Shown here: in pieces, positions 45,482 through 55,250 of the stretch
Numbering within the stretch: position 1 is the first letter of the stretch
Layout of the letters: each line of letters begins with the position of its first letter
NCBI RefSeq assembly: GCF_000758665.1
Contig: NZ_CP009285.1
Span: 558,001-622,000 of the forward strand
Reading direction: 5' to 3'
Length of the DNA: 64,000 bases
From: Paenibacillus borealis
GTDB taxonomy: Bacteria > Bacillota > Bacilli > Paenibacillales > Paenibacillaceae
Translations under genes and position numbers: made by a program
Notes under the pieces: generated by a model
What the model was told of the DNA's origin: nothing
The model's database searches: none
Seen by the model: the letters and a program-made list of their open reading frames with translations, nothing else

Positions 45482-45862
45482 ATGAGTAAAAAGCAGGTAG
45501 CAACGAGCAAAGCCCCGGGTGCCATCGGACCTTACAGCCAGGCAATCATGGCCGGCAATTGGGTCTACACTTCCGGCCAGCTGGGCATGGACCCGGAAAC
45601 GGCTGCACTGGCAGACAATGTGCAGGAGCAGGCACGCCAGTCGCTTAGCAATGTGAAGGCCATTCTTGAAGAAGCCGGCGCTTCCATGGAGCATGTAGTG
45701 AAAACAACGGTATATCTGAAGGATATGAATGACTTCGCAGCGGTTAATGAAGTTTACGCTACTTTCTTTACAGAGCCTTATCCGGCCCGCAGCGCAGTCG
45801 AAGTTGCACGTCTGCCGAAGGATGCGCTTGTTGAGATTGAAGCGGTAGCACGCAAGAAATAA
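45482..45862 (+). CDS. ridA: RidA/YjgF enamine-imine deaminase
   Basis: A 126-aa trimeric enzyme that hydrolyses reactive enamine/imine products of PLP enzymes. Motifs: APGAIGPYSQAI, YTSGQLGMDPE, VKTTVYLKDMNDFAAVNEVYATFF, PARSAVEVARLPKDALVEIEAVA, including the conserved Arg and the final Glu. Full length. AGCAGGAGG precedes the ATG, and a terminator follows. Confidence 0.95.
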   Translation: MSKKQVATSKAPGAIGPYSQAIMAGNWVYTSGQLGMDPETAALADNVQEQARQSLSNVKAILEEAGASMEHVVKTTVYLKDMNDFAAVNEVYATFFTEPYPARSAVEVARLPKDALVEIEAVARKK

Positions 45863-45897
45863 GCTTTACTGAAGATAGAACCCGAAATGCCGGGCCG

Positions 45898-45934
45898 AAT
45901 CCCATGTACCTCTTTGCAGGTGCGTGGGATTTTT
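45898..45934 (+). terminator. Intrinsic terminator after ridA
   Basis: AATCCCATGTACCT pairs with AGGTGCGTGGGATT (two G-U) around CTTTGC, then TTTTG. Confidence 0.88.
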
Positions 45935-45974
45935 GTTGCGGATGGGTGTGGAATAGAAAAAATTATTGAAGTTG

Positions 45975-46003
45975 TTGACATTCTACCTACTAGTAGGTAT
46001 ACT
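45975..46003 (+). promoter_or_regulatory. tetR promoter with embedded operator
   Basis: TTGACA at 45975-45980, a 17-base spacer, TATACT at 45998-46003. The palindrome TACCTACTAGTAGGTA (45984-45999) fills the spacer, so binding would block polymerase: autorepression. The same 16 bases occur at 46786-46801. Confidence 0.8.
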
Positions 46004-46023
46004 CGAATCAAGAGGTGAAGGAA

Positions 46024-46599
46024 ATGAGCAGAGCCGATGACATCATGAATGTGGCCAACCATTTTATTCTTGAGAGGGGGTACAGTGCTTTCAGCTATGC
46101 GGATATTGCAGGGGAGATCGGGATTCAGAAGGCAAGCATCCACTACCATTTTCCTTCCAAGGCTAATCTGGTGCAGAGTGTAGTAGGCCGTTACCGGCAG
46201 CAGATTAAATCCAATCTGGCCTTGCTGGACGGGATGGAAGGTGATCCGCAGGAGAAGCTGACTCAATATTTGAACTATTGGGAGGTCTGCCTGGAGGCGC
46301 AGGCAACAGATATATGTCTCTGTGCATTGCTGGCGTCGGAAATTCCGATTCTCCCGGAAGAGGTCCGCAGTGAGATTAAGGCGCATTTTCAGGAGCTGAC
46401 AGACTGGTTCATGAAGCTGCTCCAGGAGAGCAAGGTGCCGCTGCAATATACAACTGCTGACGTATCGGATGAAGAAATGGCTCATGGAATACTGGCAGGC
46501 ATCCACGGCGGAATGCTTGCTGCACGGACATTTAATGATGTAGGGCAATTCCGGATGATCAAAAGCGGATTGCTGCATCAGATTAGCCCGGCAAAGTAA
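46024..46599 (+). CDS. TetR family transcriptional regulator
   Basis: A 191-aa repressor. The N-terminal helix-turn-helix is FILERGYSAFSYADIAGEIGIQKASIHYHFPSKANLVQSVV; the ligand domain follows. The ATG at 46024 is preferred over an in-frame GTG at 46015, which lies within the AGAGGTGAAGG site. Two identical palindromes, at its own promoter and before the hydrolase gene 220 bases downstream, are its likely operators. Inducer unknown; the regulated hydrolase suggests a small ester or aromatic compound. Confidence 0.9.
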   Translation: MSRADDIMNVANHFILERGYSAFSYADIAGEIGIQKASIHYHFPSKANLVQSVVGRYRQQIKSNLALLDGMEGDPQEKLTQYLNYWEVCLEAQATDICLCALLASEIPILPEEVRSEIKAHFQELTDWFMKLLQESKVPLQYTTADVSDEEMAHGILAGIHGGMLAARTFNDVGQFRMIKSGLLHQISPAK

Positions 46600-46699
46600 G
46601 TCCAGTTAAAGATACCCGTCATATACTTGAAGCGGCAGGGTGACGGGTAAAGCAGAACGAGCTTCATACAAAGATATAAGCCGTAAGGCATAACATATA

Positions 46700-46769
46700 G
46701 ATTGAGGAAATTAGAGTGAGGAAATTAGATTGAGGAAATTAGAGTGAGAAAATTAGAGTGAGATCATAT
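46700..46769 (+). repeat. 14-bp tandem repeat, nearly five copies
   Basis: Units GATTGAGGAAATTA and GAGTGAGGAAATTA alternate at 46700, 46714, 46728, 46742 (one change) and a decayed 46756. It lies between the tetR gene and the hydrolase promoter. Confidence 0.9.
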
Positions 46770-46785
46770 TTTTTTCATATAAACC

Positions 46786-46801
46786 TACCTACTAGTAGGT
46801 A
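46786..46801 (+). promoter_or_regulatory. TetR operator at the hydrolase gene
   Basis: TACCTACTAGTAGGTA, identical to the tetR operator, 21 bases before the hydrolase start codon. Confidence 0.78.
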
Positions 46802-46822
46802 AAAACAAAGGAGATGTTTATA

Positions 46823-47632
46823 ATGACAAAACCAACCCTAATTTTTATCCACGGTGCGTTTGTAACCCCTAAGAGCTTTGAAACACTGATGGCCTATTTC
46901 AGCAGCCAGGGGTTTCCGGTACTTGCACCAGCCTGGCCTTATCATGAAACGAAAGCCGCTGAGCTGAAGAGTGATTCTTCCGGCCAATTGGGGAAAATTG
47001 GCTTAGAGGAGCTGGTTGAGCATTATGCCAGAATCATCCGCACCCTGCCGCAGAAGCCGGTTATCATCGGCCATTCCTTCGGCGGAGCCCTGACCCAGCT
47101 CCTGATGGACCGTAATCTGGGCCTGGCCGGAATAGCGATTGATTCTGCAGGCACCAAAGGGATCGTCGCGGCGGCTTACCCGACAACTACCCGGACCATT
47201 GCCCGCATCTTCCTGGCCCCCTGGAAGAAAACCTTCCTGATGAACCCGAAGGAATTCAAGTACGGCTTCGTTCATAATATGCCCAAAGCTGAGCAGGAGC
47301 AGGCATACCGGGAGCATGTGGTGCCGGAGACATCACGGATCTTCTTCCAGGCAGCCGCCGCACCATTCTCTGCCAAGTCACCGGCAGCGGTCAATTATGA
47401 CAACGGTGACCGCGGGCCGCTGCTCATGATTGCCGGCGAGCTGGACCGGATCATACCTGCAAAGATGGTGCGCAAAAACTTCGGCTTCTACAATCAGAAC
47501 TCGGGAGCGGTGACCGAATACAAGGAGTTTGCCGGCCGGAGCCATTGGATTATTGCCGAGCCGGGCTGGAAAGAGGTTGCAGAGTATATGGAGAACTGGC
47601 TGGAACGCCAGCTGCCGTCTGGTTTGATCTGA
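46823..47632 (+). CDS. Alpha/beta hydrolase under TetR control
   Basis: A 269-aa soluble hydrolase. The ATG at 46823 has AAAGGAG seven bases upstream; the earlier in-frame ATG at 46814 touches that site. Oxyanion loop FIHGAFV, nucleophile IGHSFGGA near residue 84, acid AGELDRIIPA, and His in GRSHWIIAEPGW. It resembles haloperoxidase/esterase-like members. It is preceded by the shared TetR operator, so it is probably induced by its substrate. Substrate unknown. Confidence 0.87.
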   Translation: MTKPTLIFIHGAFVTPKSFETLMAYFSSQGFPVLAPAWPYHETKAAELKSDSSGQLGKIGLEELVEHYARIIRTLPQKPVIIGHSFGGALTQLLMDRNLGLAGIAIDSAGTKGIVAAAYPTTTRTIARIFLAPWKKTFLMNPKEFKYGFVHNMPKAEQEQAYREHVVPETSRIFFQAAAAPFSAKSPAAVNYDNGDRGPLLMIAGELDRIIPAKMVRKNFGFYNQNSGAVTEYKEFAGRSHWIIAEPGWKEVAEYMENWLERQLPSGLI

Positions 47633-47664
47633 TAAGCAGCTGCACAGAACGGATAGTAATGATA

Positions 47665-47701
47665 AAGGCTGCCCCGCCTCTTTGCAAGAGGGGGCAGCCT
47701 T
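47665..47701. terminator. Bidirectional terminator between convergent genes
   Basis: AAGGCTGCCCC-CCTCTT and AAGAGG-GGGCAGCCTT form a long stem with a TGC loop. It serves the hydrolase (plus) and the TspO-like gene (minus). Confidence 0.85.
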
Positions 47702-47721
47702 ATGTCTTTTCACCGATATCG

Positions 47722-48486
47722 TTAATATCTGCTGCGGTTACGCGGCGGGGTCAGCAGCAGCCAGATGCTGTAGAGCAGCAGAAGTCCAGCGGCAATCAGT
47801 CCGGTGAAGAAAATATTATCTGTATCCTTCTGTTCGATGGCAATGGCAATGAAGGCCCAGACGAAGACGAGCGGATAGATGCTGTCCCGGTGAGGGAAGC
47901 TCACAATAACAGCGAGCACTGCCCCCACACAGAGCATGATCACAGCCCAGAGCGAACCGCTTAGCCCGAAGCCGTCCCAGTTATTCTTCTCCAGTACGAT
48001 GCTTACATTAACGATGGTGGCTACGGAGATCCAGCCGAGATATATGCTGAAGGGCAGTCTAACCAGCCATTTCTCGCCCGAGGTGGGGGCCGTGATGCTG
48101 CGGGTGCGGCGGTAGATTACGATCAGTGAAATCAGCATAAGCACCATGACAACCAGCGACAGCTCAATGTACAAATAATGCCAGAGGACCAGCCAGCCCA
48201 TATTAAATATACAGCTGAGCATGAACCAGATGCCTATACTCTGCACGGAATCCCTTCCTCCGGTATCCCTGCGGAACTGATAAATAATGAACCCGGCAAG
48301 CAGCAGGTAAATCAGAGACCAGATAGAGAATGCGTAGCCGGCCGGGGTAATGTAAGTATGATACCTGTCCGAAATTTCTCCGGTACTGTTCCCGCCAAGC
48401 GGCAGCGTTACCGACAGCGTATTGACGGCAATTACGCCGAGGTACAGCAGCAGATTCCACCACTTATAAGGGTTGCTTCTTCTCAT
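47722..48486 (-). CDS. TspO/MBR-like tryptophan-rich membrane protein
   Basis: A 254-aa protein with about seven or eight helices and a Trp-rich composition (KWWNLLLY, WFMLSCIFNMGWLVLWHYLYIE, FSIYLGWISVATIVNVSIVL). The motif ITPAGYAFSIWSLIYLLLAGF matches the TspO/MBR opening. It is longer than the five-helix TspO (about 160 aa) and belongs to the extended bacterial subgroup. Role uncertain: tetrapyrrole or stress-related transport/sensing. GGGAGTGAC precedes the ATG. Divergent from the GH31 gene. Confidence 0.75.
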   Translation of the reverse strand: MRRSNPYKWWNLLLYLGVIAVNTLSVTLPLGGNSTGEISDRYHTYITPAGYAFSIWSLIYLLLAGFIIYQFRRDTGGRDSVQSIGIWFMLSCIFNMGWLVLWHYLYIELSLVVMVLMLISLIVIYRRTRSITAPTSGEKWLVRLPFSIYLGWISVATIVNVSIVLEKNNWDGFGLSGSLWAVIMLCVGAVLAVIVSFPHRDSIYPLVFVWAFIAIAIEQKDTDNIFFTGLIAAGLLLLYSIWLLLTPPRNRSRY

Positions 48487-48716
48487 GTTCTTGTCACTCC
48501 CTAAGTTTAGGTTATTTAGTATGTGCCCATCCTTGGCCTACATAGAATATACCCGCATTCACGGCAATTAAGACTATCTCCGGCAAAAAAATGACCAACA
48601 AGTCATAAAATTTGCGGATAGTATTCCGCAAGCCCGGGGTAATATGTAGAGAAGAAGTGCTAATACGGGAATACGTGAATGAACAAGCAGGCAATAGCCG
48701 AAGGGGGACATGAGGC

Positions 48717-51176
48717 ATGGAGAGCAGCGAGGCGATACGCCCCGAGAAGATGGGACCACTGGTGATGAAGGAGACCTGGAACACCCCGGGCAGCGTGGTT
48801 TCCTGGGAACGTTCGGAGAATGTCTATATCTGCCGCGGGGAATGTGCCGGGGTTGTCTTAATCTTTTTGAGTGATGATATGTTCCGGATGAAAGTCTTTC
48901 ATGGAAGGGTGCCCGATCTGACCACATCGCAGGCGGTGATGAATGAGAGCTGTATCCCGCATCTGTTTCCTGTGGATGAGACGGAGGAGCAGCTGATCTT
49001 CACGACGAGCGCCATCCGGCTGATTATCGAGAAATCATCGTTCCTTCTCCGTGTGGAGAATACCTCAGGCAAGGTGATTATGCAGCAGAATCTGACCAGC
49101 TGGAACCCGCGCGGCGCCAGCCATGCGGAGTATGATATGCAGCCGGATTCGCATTTTTACGGACTGGGTGAGAAGTCGAGCTTCCTTGATAAACGCGGGG
49201 AGCGTTATACGAACTGGAATACCGATGTGTTTGCCCCGCATCTGCCGGAGATTGAGGCGCTCTACGAATCTATTCCGCTGCTTATTCACATGCACGGCGA
49301 TCTCTCCTACGGGTTATTTCTGGACAACACGGGCCGGAGCGATTTCGACATGCGTTCGCATGGCGTTGCTTTTACCATTGGCTGCTCTACAGGGGAATAC
49401 GACATTTATTTCATTAACGGGCCTGAGATGAAGGATGTTGTCCGAAGATACACCTCGCTCACCGGCAGAATAGCGCTTCCGCCCAAATGGGCGATCGGCT
49501 ACCACCAGTCGCGCTACAGCTATATGAACCAGCAGGAGGTGCTGCAGCTTGCCCGTACCTTCCGTGAGAAGAACATTCCGTGCGACGTCATTTATCTTGA
49601 TATCCATTATATGGACGAGTACCGCGTATTCACCTTTGACCCCGTCAACTTCCCTGATCCGCAGAAAATGATCTCAGAGCTCGGGGAGCTGGGCGTGCGG
49701 ATCGTGCCCATTGTGGATCCCGGAGTCAAAAAAGACCCCAAATACGAGGTGTACAAGCAAGGTGTGCTGGAGAAGCATTTCTGCCGCCGCCTGGAGGGGG
49801 ATATCTTCTTCGGCGAGGTCTGGCCGGGGATCAGCGCATTTCCCGATTTCAGCGACAGCCGGACCGCCGAGTGGTGGGGCGATTTGCATAAGTACTACAC
49901 GGACCTCGGCATCCAGGGGATCTGGAATGACATGAACGAGCCGGCGGTCTTCAATGAGACCAAGACGATGGATCTCGATGTGATGCATTTCAACAACGGA
50001 CGTCCGGTTACCCATGAGGAATACCACAATCTGTACGGCATGATGATGTCCAAAGCCACGTATGAGGGGCTTGCCGAGCATATGGGGGGCGAGCGGCCTT
50101 TTGTGCTAACCCGGGCCGGTTATGCGGGCATCCAGCGGTATGCAGCCGTATGGACCGGGGATAACCGCAGCTTCTGGGAGCATATGGCGATGGCGATGCC
50201 GATGGTGCTCAATATGGGACTGTCGGGACTGGCGTTCTCCGGGCCGGATATCGGCGGGTTCGCCCATCATACGTCCGCACAGCTGCTGGTGCGCTGGACG
50301 CAAATGGGCGTGTTTTTCCCATACTGCCGCAATCATTCTTCCATCGGAACGCTGCGCCAGGAGCCTTGGTCCTTCGGTGAAGAGGTGGAGGGGATTCTGC
50401 GCGAATTCATCGGACTGAGGTACCGCTGGATGCCGCATTTGTACAATCTGTTTCATGAGGCGGAGACGAGCGGGCTGCCTGTGATCCGTCCGCTTATTCT
50501 TGAGTATCCGCGGGACCCTCATGTGACGAATCTGTGCGACCAGTTCCTGCTGGGCGACAATGTGCTGATTGCCCCGGTCTACCGCCCGGATACAGATCAC
50601 CGCTCGGTCTACCTGCCGGAAGGCTGCTGGATTGATTATTGGGATGGGGAGATTCATGAAGGCGGACGTCATATCCTCGCAGCAGCGCCGCTGCACATCA
50701 TGCCGATGTATGTGAAGGCGGGCAGCTTCACGGCCGAAGGTCCGTTGAAGCAGTATGCGCTGGAGGACACGGAAGAGACGGTCATCTTCCATCTGTACGG
50801 GGCGGAAGCTGCCAAGGGGTTCTCGGCGGCATTCAAGCTGTATGAGGACGACGGGCACAGCTTCGGGTACCGTAAGGGGCAATATACGGAGCTTGCTGTG
50901 CAGGCTACGGGTACCGAAGGCGGTCTGGTGCTGCAATGGGTGTATGGTGTGCATGATTATAAGCCGCGCCGGGAGATGCTGCGGTTTGCGCTATGTTATC
51001 CTTTCTTCACCGTGGCTGCGGTGGACGGACTTGAGGAGATCAGCCTCGAACAGCTGAATGAAGGCGTGGAGGGCTGGGCCTACAACGGGAAGAAGGGTGC
51101 GATTATTCTGCAGGCGGCCGATGTTCCGGGGGGCGGAGAGTTGCGGATTCAGGCGGACGATGAAGATGGAGAATAG
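48717..51176 (+). CDS. Glycoside hydrolase family 31 alpha-glucosidase
   Basis: An 819-aa cytoplasmic enzyme (no signal peptide). Parts: N-terminal beta-sandwich with FYGLGEKSSFLDKRGERYTNWNTD, a TIM barrel with nucleophile Asp in GIWNDMNEPAVF near residue 403 and acid/base Asp in AVWTGDNRSFWEHM near 480, then C-terminal beta domains (VYLPEGCWIDYWDG). Length is typical. It hydrolyses terminal alpha-glucose (or alpha-xylose) from oligosaccharides. It appears monocistronic. AAGGGGGACATGAGG precedes the ATG. Confidence 0.93.
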   Translation: MESSEAIRPEKMGPLVMKETWNTPGSVVSWERSENVYICRGECAGVVLIFLSDDMFRMKVFHGRVPDLTTSQAVMNESCIPHLFPVDETEEQLIFTTSAIRLIIEKSSFLLRVENTSGKVIMQQNLTSWNPRGASHAEYDMQPDSHFYGLGEKSSFLDKRGERYTNWNTDVFAPHLPEIEALYESIPLLIHMHGDLSYGLFLDNTGRSDFDMRSHGVAFTIGCSTGEYDIYFINGPEMKDVVRRYTSLTGRIALPPKWAIGYHQSRYSYMNQQEVLQLARTFREKNIPCDVIYLDIHYMDEYRVFTFDPVNFPDPQKMISELGELGVRIVPIVDPGVKKDPKYEVYKQGVLEKHFCRRLEGDIFFGEVWPGISAFPDFSDSRTAEWWGDLHKYYTDLGIQGIWNDMNEPAVFNETKTMDLDVMHFNNGRPVTHEEYHNLYGMMMSKATYEGLAEHMGGERPFVLTRAGYAGIQRYAAVWTGDNRSFWEHMAMAMPMVLNMGLSGLAFSGPDIGGFAHHTSAQLLVRWTQMGVFFPYCRNHSSIGTLRQEPWSFGEEVEGILREFIGLRYRWMPHLYNLFHEAETSGLPVIRPLILEYPRDPHVTNLCDQFLLGDNVLIAPVYRPDTDHRSVYLPEGCWIDYWDGEIHEGGRHILAAAPLHIMPMYVKAGSFTAEGPLKQYALEDTEETVIFHLYGAEAAKGFSAAFKLYEDDGHSFGYRKGQYTELAVQATGTEGGLVLQWVYGVHDYKPRREMLRFALCYPFFTVAAVDGLEEISLEQLNEGVEGWAYNGKKGAIILQAADVPGGGELRIQADDEDGE

Positions 51177-52123
51177 ACGCAGGAGAAGTAAACAGATTTA
51201 GGAAAGACGCGGGGAAGATAGAGGATGATATTAGTGAGATATAGGGTGAGGCAGGAGTATCCAGGATATGTGGAAAAATGACCGGAGTATGACCAAGTAA
51301 TAACTAAGCATTAAATAAGCAATAACCAAGCAATAACGAAGTAAAGCGGACCTTGTAACATAAAGAGCCGGTTTCGCCTGACGGGAGGGGAAGACGGTTC
51401 TTTGTGCTGTCTTGAAAATGAACACTTTTGACTGTCGGGTAATGCAACTAACTGAATTAGTTGGATTTTCTCCACTTGCTGAGTCCTGAAGGGCACGCTA
51501 TTGAACAGTAGATGGAAAAAGAGCACTTAATTATTTGCATACATGCCGTGGAAGGGGAAATGGACTAAATTAAGTGTCGTTTATCCATTTATTTATTCCA
51601 AATGCCTAAATGAAACGAAATTAAGATACGTTTTTCCACTTAATGTTGGCGTAAGAGCTAAGGGTAAGTGCTAAGAGTAAGAGTAAGAGCTAAGAGTAAG
51701 AGGTTTGATCCGGCTCTTAGTGTAGCAGCCAGCTGATGGTGTATATCCAACATTGGGTAAGTAAATTTACATAGGCGGTTCTAGGGGTTGAGCTACAATG
51801 GAGAGCCTATCCTAATGCTGTGAAAAATTAAAAAATCGGTCTTTCCGGTGCCCCGGAATGCTGGCCGAACTGCGAATGGAGCAGATTTGCAAAAAAACTG
51901 CAGAAAATCTGCGGAAAAATTGCAGAAAGGTTTTTAAATATAGTCTTTTTCGTATAAGATGAAGGGATGAAGAAAAAAGTTGCAGCGATAACCTCAAGTG
52001 GAATGGCTGTACAGTTACTGCTGCTAGTACGGCTTCATAATATATTTCTCGCGGAGAAGGAAACAGTCTTCCGGCTGGGACGGACTGGCTCTTTCTGTTT
52101 GCTTAAAAGAATGGAGATCATCA
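51177..52123. other. Gene-free region with low-complexity repeats
   Basis: About 950 bases with no credible gene. Seen: a run of imperfect CAAGCAATAAC-like units (51293-51345), related palindromic blocks such as AAATTAAGTGTCGTTT and AAATTAAGATACGTTT (51565-51640), and a GTAAGAGCTAAGAGTAAGAG microsatellite (51651-51702). The blocks look like dispersed intergenic repeats. Confidence 0.55.
51651..51702 (+). repeat. Short tandem repeat (GTAAGAGCTAAGA-like)
   Basis: Units of TAAGAGTAAGAG and TAAGAGCTAAGA repeat with slips across about 50 bases. Confidence 0.8.
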
Positions 52124-55100
52124 ATGATTAAGCATCTGTATGCAATATGGTTAGGGGACGTATTATTTTGCTTCTCGGGCGAAACTTCTGAGCCGAAAGT
52201 GGACGCGTGGACACGTGTAATCAAACGGCTGGAGCTCCGGAGCGGCTGGCGTCCTTTTGCGGGTGCTGCGCTAAGGCTGGCAGAAGTGAAATATCCGGTC
52301 GCCGCTGCCGCCGTGGAAGGAAAGCCCGCGCGGCGCGGGATGCCGGGGCGTACCCTCGAAGGGCTGGCCCTGTCACCCAAGGATGCTTTCGAGCTGCTCC
52401 TTGCCTGGGATGAGCAGGCGAGCCGTGCCCAGGGCATAGAGCCGGGCGGAGAACTGCGCTACTGGTCAGCTGCTGCCCGTTTTGCGCTGGAGCTGATGGG
52501 CAAGGGCGGGATTGTACCCGGCGCCCAGCCGCCGCGCAAGGTGGGCTCACGCCGCCGCGGAGGCGAGCAGGCGGCGGCAGTATGCTGGTCACCGGCTTTC
52601 CGGGAAGAGGCGGATAAGGAATTCTTCCTGCAGATGGCGGCGTCCATGCCGGTGCTTGCACTCGGCACTCACGTAGCCGAGGAAGGGGATTTGTCCTCGC
52701 GTGAGGAAGCCGGCGGGTATGTGCTGTATTCGTTCCTGCAGGCTGTGATGACGGCGGAGATCAAGAATGTGGTTGCGGCTAACGAGAGTGTGCTGAGTCC
52801 ATTCAAAGCGAATTACCGCCGCGGATACTCACCACTTACAGAACTGTGGTGGAACAGTCTGCTTACCGGCAGCCGGGATATCCCTGTTCAGGGGACTCCG
52901 GCTGAAGTGACCGAGCTTCTGACTGTCGTGAGTGAGACGGCAGGCAATGAGGTGCCGCACTTCGAGACAGAGGAAGCCCGCAGCGGACAGCTTAGCCTGG
53001 GCCTGCGGCTGGAGCCGCCTGCGGATGACAGCGAGCTGTGGCGGCTGACGTTCTGGGCGGAGAGCCGGGAGGAAGGTGAGTTCTGGATTCCTGCTGAAGC
53101 GGTCTGGAGCAGCCGGGAACGGGAATTCATGCTGTGGGGCAAGCGCTACCGCAATATTCAGCAGCAGCTGCTTGCTGCGCTGGGGCGGGCAGCCAAGATA
53201 TCGCCGGATATTCAGCGTGCACTGGCCGAACCGGCACCCCGCGGGGTGGAGCTGCTTCCGGAGCGGCTGTATTTCTTCCTGAAGGAGAGTGTGCAGCAGC
53301 TGCGTGAACGGGGAATTACAGTGCAGATGCCTTCACGCTGGAGCCGTGAAGGACGGCGGCGGATTGGCATGAGAATGAAGATGCAGCCGCCGCCGGGCGG
53401 GGTCGACGGCCCTGTACAAGCAGCACTGGGCATGGAGGAGCTGATCTCCTTCCGCATTGAGGCCTCCCTGGGTGATTCGGATATCAGCGAGGAGGAGCTG
53501 AATGCTCTGGTGGAAGCCGGAGTGCCTTTTGTACGTTTCCGGGGGGAATGGATCGAAGTGGACCCGAAGGAAGTGCGTCAGGTCCTGAGATATATGAAGC
53601 GCAACGAGAGCGGAGAGATGACGGCAGCAGACTGGATGCGCCTGGAGGCCGAGGATGGGGAAGAACGGCTATGGAAGGGTATGTCGGTCACGGGTATGGA
53701 AACCTCGGGTTTGCTGGCCTCCCTCATGCATGGCGATGTGCTGCGCGGATTGCCGATGCGTCCGGTGCCGGACGATCTGAACGGCACCCTGCGGCCTTAT
53801 CAGGAGCGGGGATATCAATGGCTTACTGCGCTTAGCGGTCTTGGCTTCGGGGTCTGTCTGGCCGATGATATGGGGCTTGGCAAAACCGTTCAGGTGATCA
53901 CCTGCCTGCTGGACCGTGCCCTGAATGCGCCGCCGGGAGAGAAGCAGGAGCCAGTGCTTATTCTCTGCCCGACCTCACTGCTGGGGAACTGGCAGCGGGA
54001 GTTGCAGCGTTTCGCACCTTCCCTTAGCGTGCATATCCATCATGGCGGCCGGCGGGTACGCGGAGAGGGATTCACCGAGCTTGCCGCCAGCCATGAGATT
54101 GTACTGACTACGTATCACCTGGCAGGCCGGGACAGTGAGGATCTGGCCGGGGTGCACTGGTCAACCGTTGTGCTGGATGAAGCGCAGTATATTAAGAATC
54201 ACCGCACCAAACAGGCGCAGAGTGTCATGAAGCTGACCGCTCCGCACCGGATTGCGATGACGGGTACGCCGGTGGAGAACCGGCTGGGGGAGCTATGGTC
54301 CATTTTCCACTTCCTGAACCCGGGTTATCTCGGAACCTATCATTCCTTCCGCCAGCGGTATGTATCCGGTGAAGGCGGAGAACGGCTGCGTGAGCTTCAC
54401 CGCCTCGTTTCGCCATTCCTGCTGCGGCGCCTGAAGAGTGATCCGGATATTTCGAAGGATCTTCCTGAGAAGATTGAGCTGAAGTCGTATTGTCCGCTTA
54501 CAGAAACGCAGGCAGCCCTGTATCAGGGCGTTGTGGATGAGATGCTCGGAGTAATCGGTGAGCGGTCGGGCATGGCCCGGCGGGGGCTGGTGCTGTCTTC
54601 CCTGACCAAGCTGAAGCAGATCTGTGATCATCCGCAGCTATTCCGCAAGGATGACGGCCGGAGCCTGCGCAGTGAGCCTTCCGGCAAAATGGACGTGATG
54701 TTCGAGGTGCTGGACAGCATTTCCGAGCTTGGGGAATCTGCTCTGATCTTCACACAGTATGTGGCGATGGGCGAGCTGCTCGTCAGCCGGCTGGCCAGAA
54801 GATACGGGCAGACTCCGCTCTTCCTGCATGGCGGTATTCCGAAGCGTGAGCGCGACGAGATGGTGCATGCTTTTCAGGAGGGGGAAGGTCCTGCATTCTT
54901 CGTCCTGTCCCTCAAAGCCGGGGGCGTAGGCCTCAATCTGACCAGAGCCAACCATGTGCTGCATTATGACCGCTGGTGGAATCCGGCAGTAGAGAACCAG
55001 GCTACGGACCGGGCCTTCCGGATCGGGCAGCACAAGAATGTACAAGTGCATAAGCTGATCTGCCAGGGAACGCTGGAGGAACGGATTGATGAACTGATTG

Positions 55101-55216
55101 AACGCAAAAAAAGTCTGTCCGAGCAGGTAGTCGGCTCCGGCGAGAACTGGTTGACCGAAATGTCCAACCATGAGCTGAAAGAGCTGATCGAGCTGCAGGG
55201 CCAGGACTGGATGTAG
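52124..55216 (+). CDS. SNF2/RapA-type DEAD-box helicase-like ATPase
   Basis: A 1030-aa Swi2/Snf2 translocase. The N-terminal half (about 1-450) is the SNF2-associated region of bacterial members. The motor has Walker A LADDMGLGKTVQVI near 580, Walker B VVLDEAQYIKNH near 684, motif III MTGTPVENRLGELWSIFHFL, and the C-terminal helicase motifs SLKAGGVGLNLTRANHVLHYDRWWNPAVENQATDRAFRIGQ near 930-965. It uses ATP to move on double-stranded DNA and may displace proteins or RNA polymerase. It is followed at 34 bases by a hypothetical gene, a common pairing in this group. Confidence 0.93.
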   Translation: MIKHLYAIWLGDVLFCFSGETSEPKVDAWTRVIKRLELRSGWRPFAGAALRLAEVKYPVAAAAVEGKPARRGMPGRTLEGLALSPKDAFELLLAWDEQASRAQGIEPGGELRYWSAAARFALELMGKGGIVPGAQPPRKVGSRRRGGEQAAAVCWSPAFREEADKEFFLQMAASMPVLALGTHVAEEGDLSSREEAGGYVLYSFLQAVMTAEIKNVVAANESVLSPFKANYRRGYSPLTELWWNSLLTGSRDIPVQGTPAEVTELLTVVSETAGNEVPHFETEEARSGQLSLGLRLEPPADDSELWRLTFWAESREEGEFWIPAEAVWSSREREFMLWGKRYRNIQQQLLAALGRAAKISPDIQRALAEPAPRGVELLPERLYFFLKESVQQLRERGITVQMPSRWSREGRRRIGMRMKMQPPPGGVDGPVQAALGMEELISFRIEASLGDSDISEEELNALVEAGVPFVRFRGEWIEVDPKEVRQVLRYMKRNESGEMTAADWMRLEAEDGEERLWKGMSVTGMETSGLLASLMHGDVLRGLPMRPVPDDLNGTLRPYQERGYQWLTALSGLGFGVCLADDMGLGKTVQVITCLLDRALNAPPGEKQEPVLILCPTSLLGNWQRELQRFAPSLSVHIHHGGRRVRGEGFTELAASHEIVLTTYHLAGRDSEDLAGVHWSTVVLDEAQYIKNHRTKQAQSVMKLTAPHRIAMTGTPVENRLGELWSIFHFLNPGYLGTYHSFRQRYVSGEGGERLRELHRLVSPFLLRRLKSDPDISKDLPEKIELKSYCPLTETQAALYQGVVDEMLGVIGERSGMARRGLVLSSLTKLKQICDHPQLFRKDDGRSLRSEPSGKMDVMFEVLDSISELGESALIFTQYVAMGELLVSRLARRYGQTPLFLHGGIPKRERDEMVHAFQEGEGPAFFVLSLKAGGVGLNLTRANHVLHYDRWWNPAVENQATDRAFRIGQHKNVQVHKLICQGTLEERIDELIERKKSLSEQVVGSGENWLTEMSNHELKELIELQGQDWM

Positions 55217-55250
55217 ATGCAAGCGGATTGCAGAAAGAGGGGAATCATCT

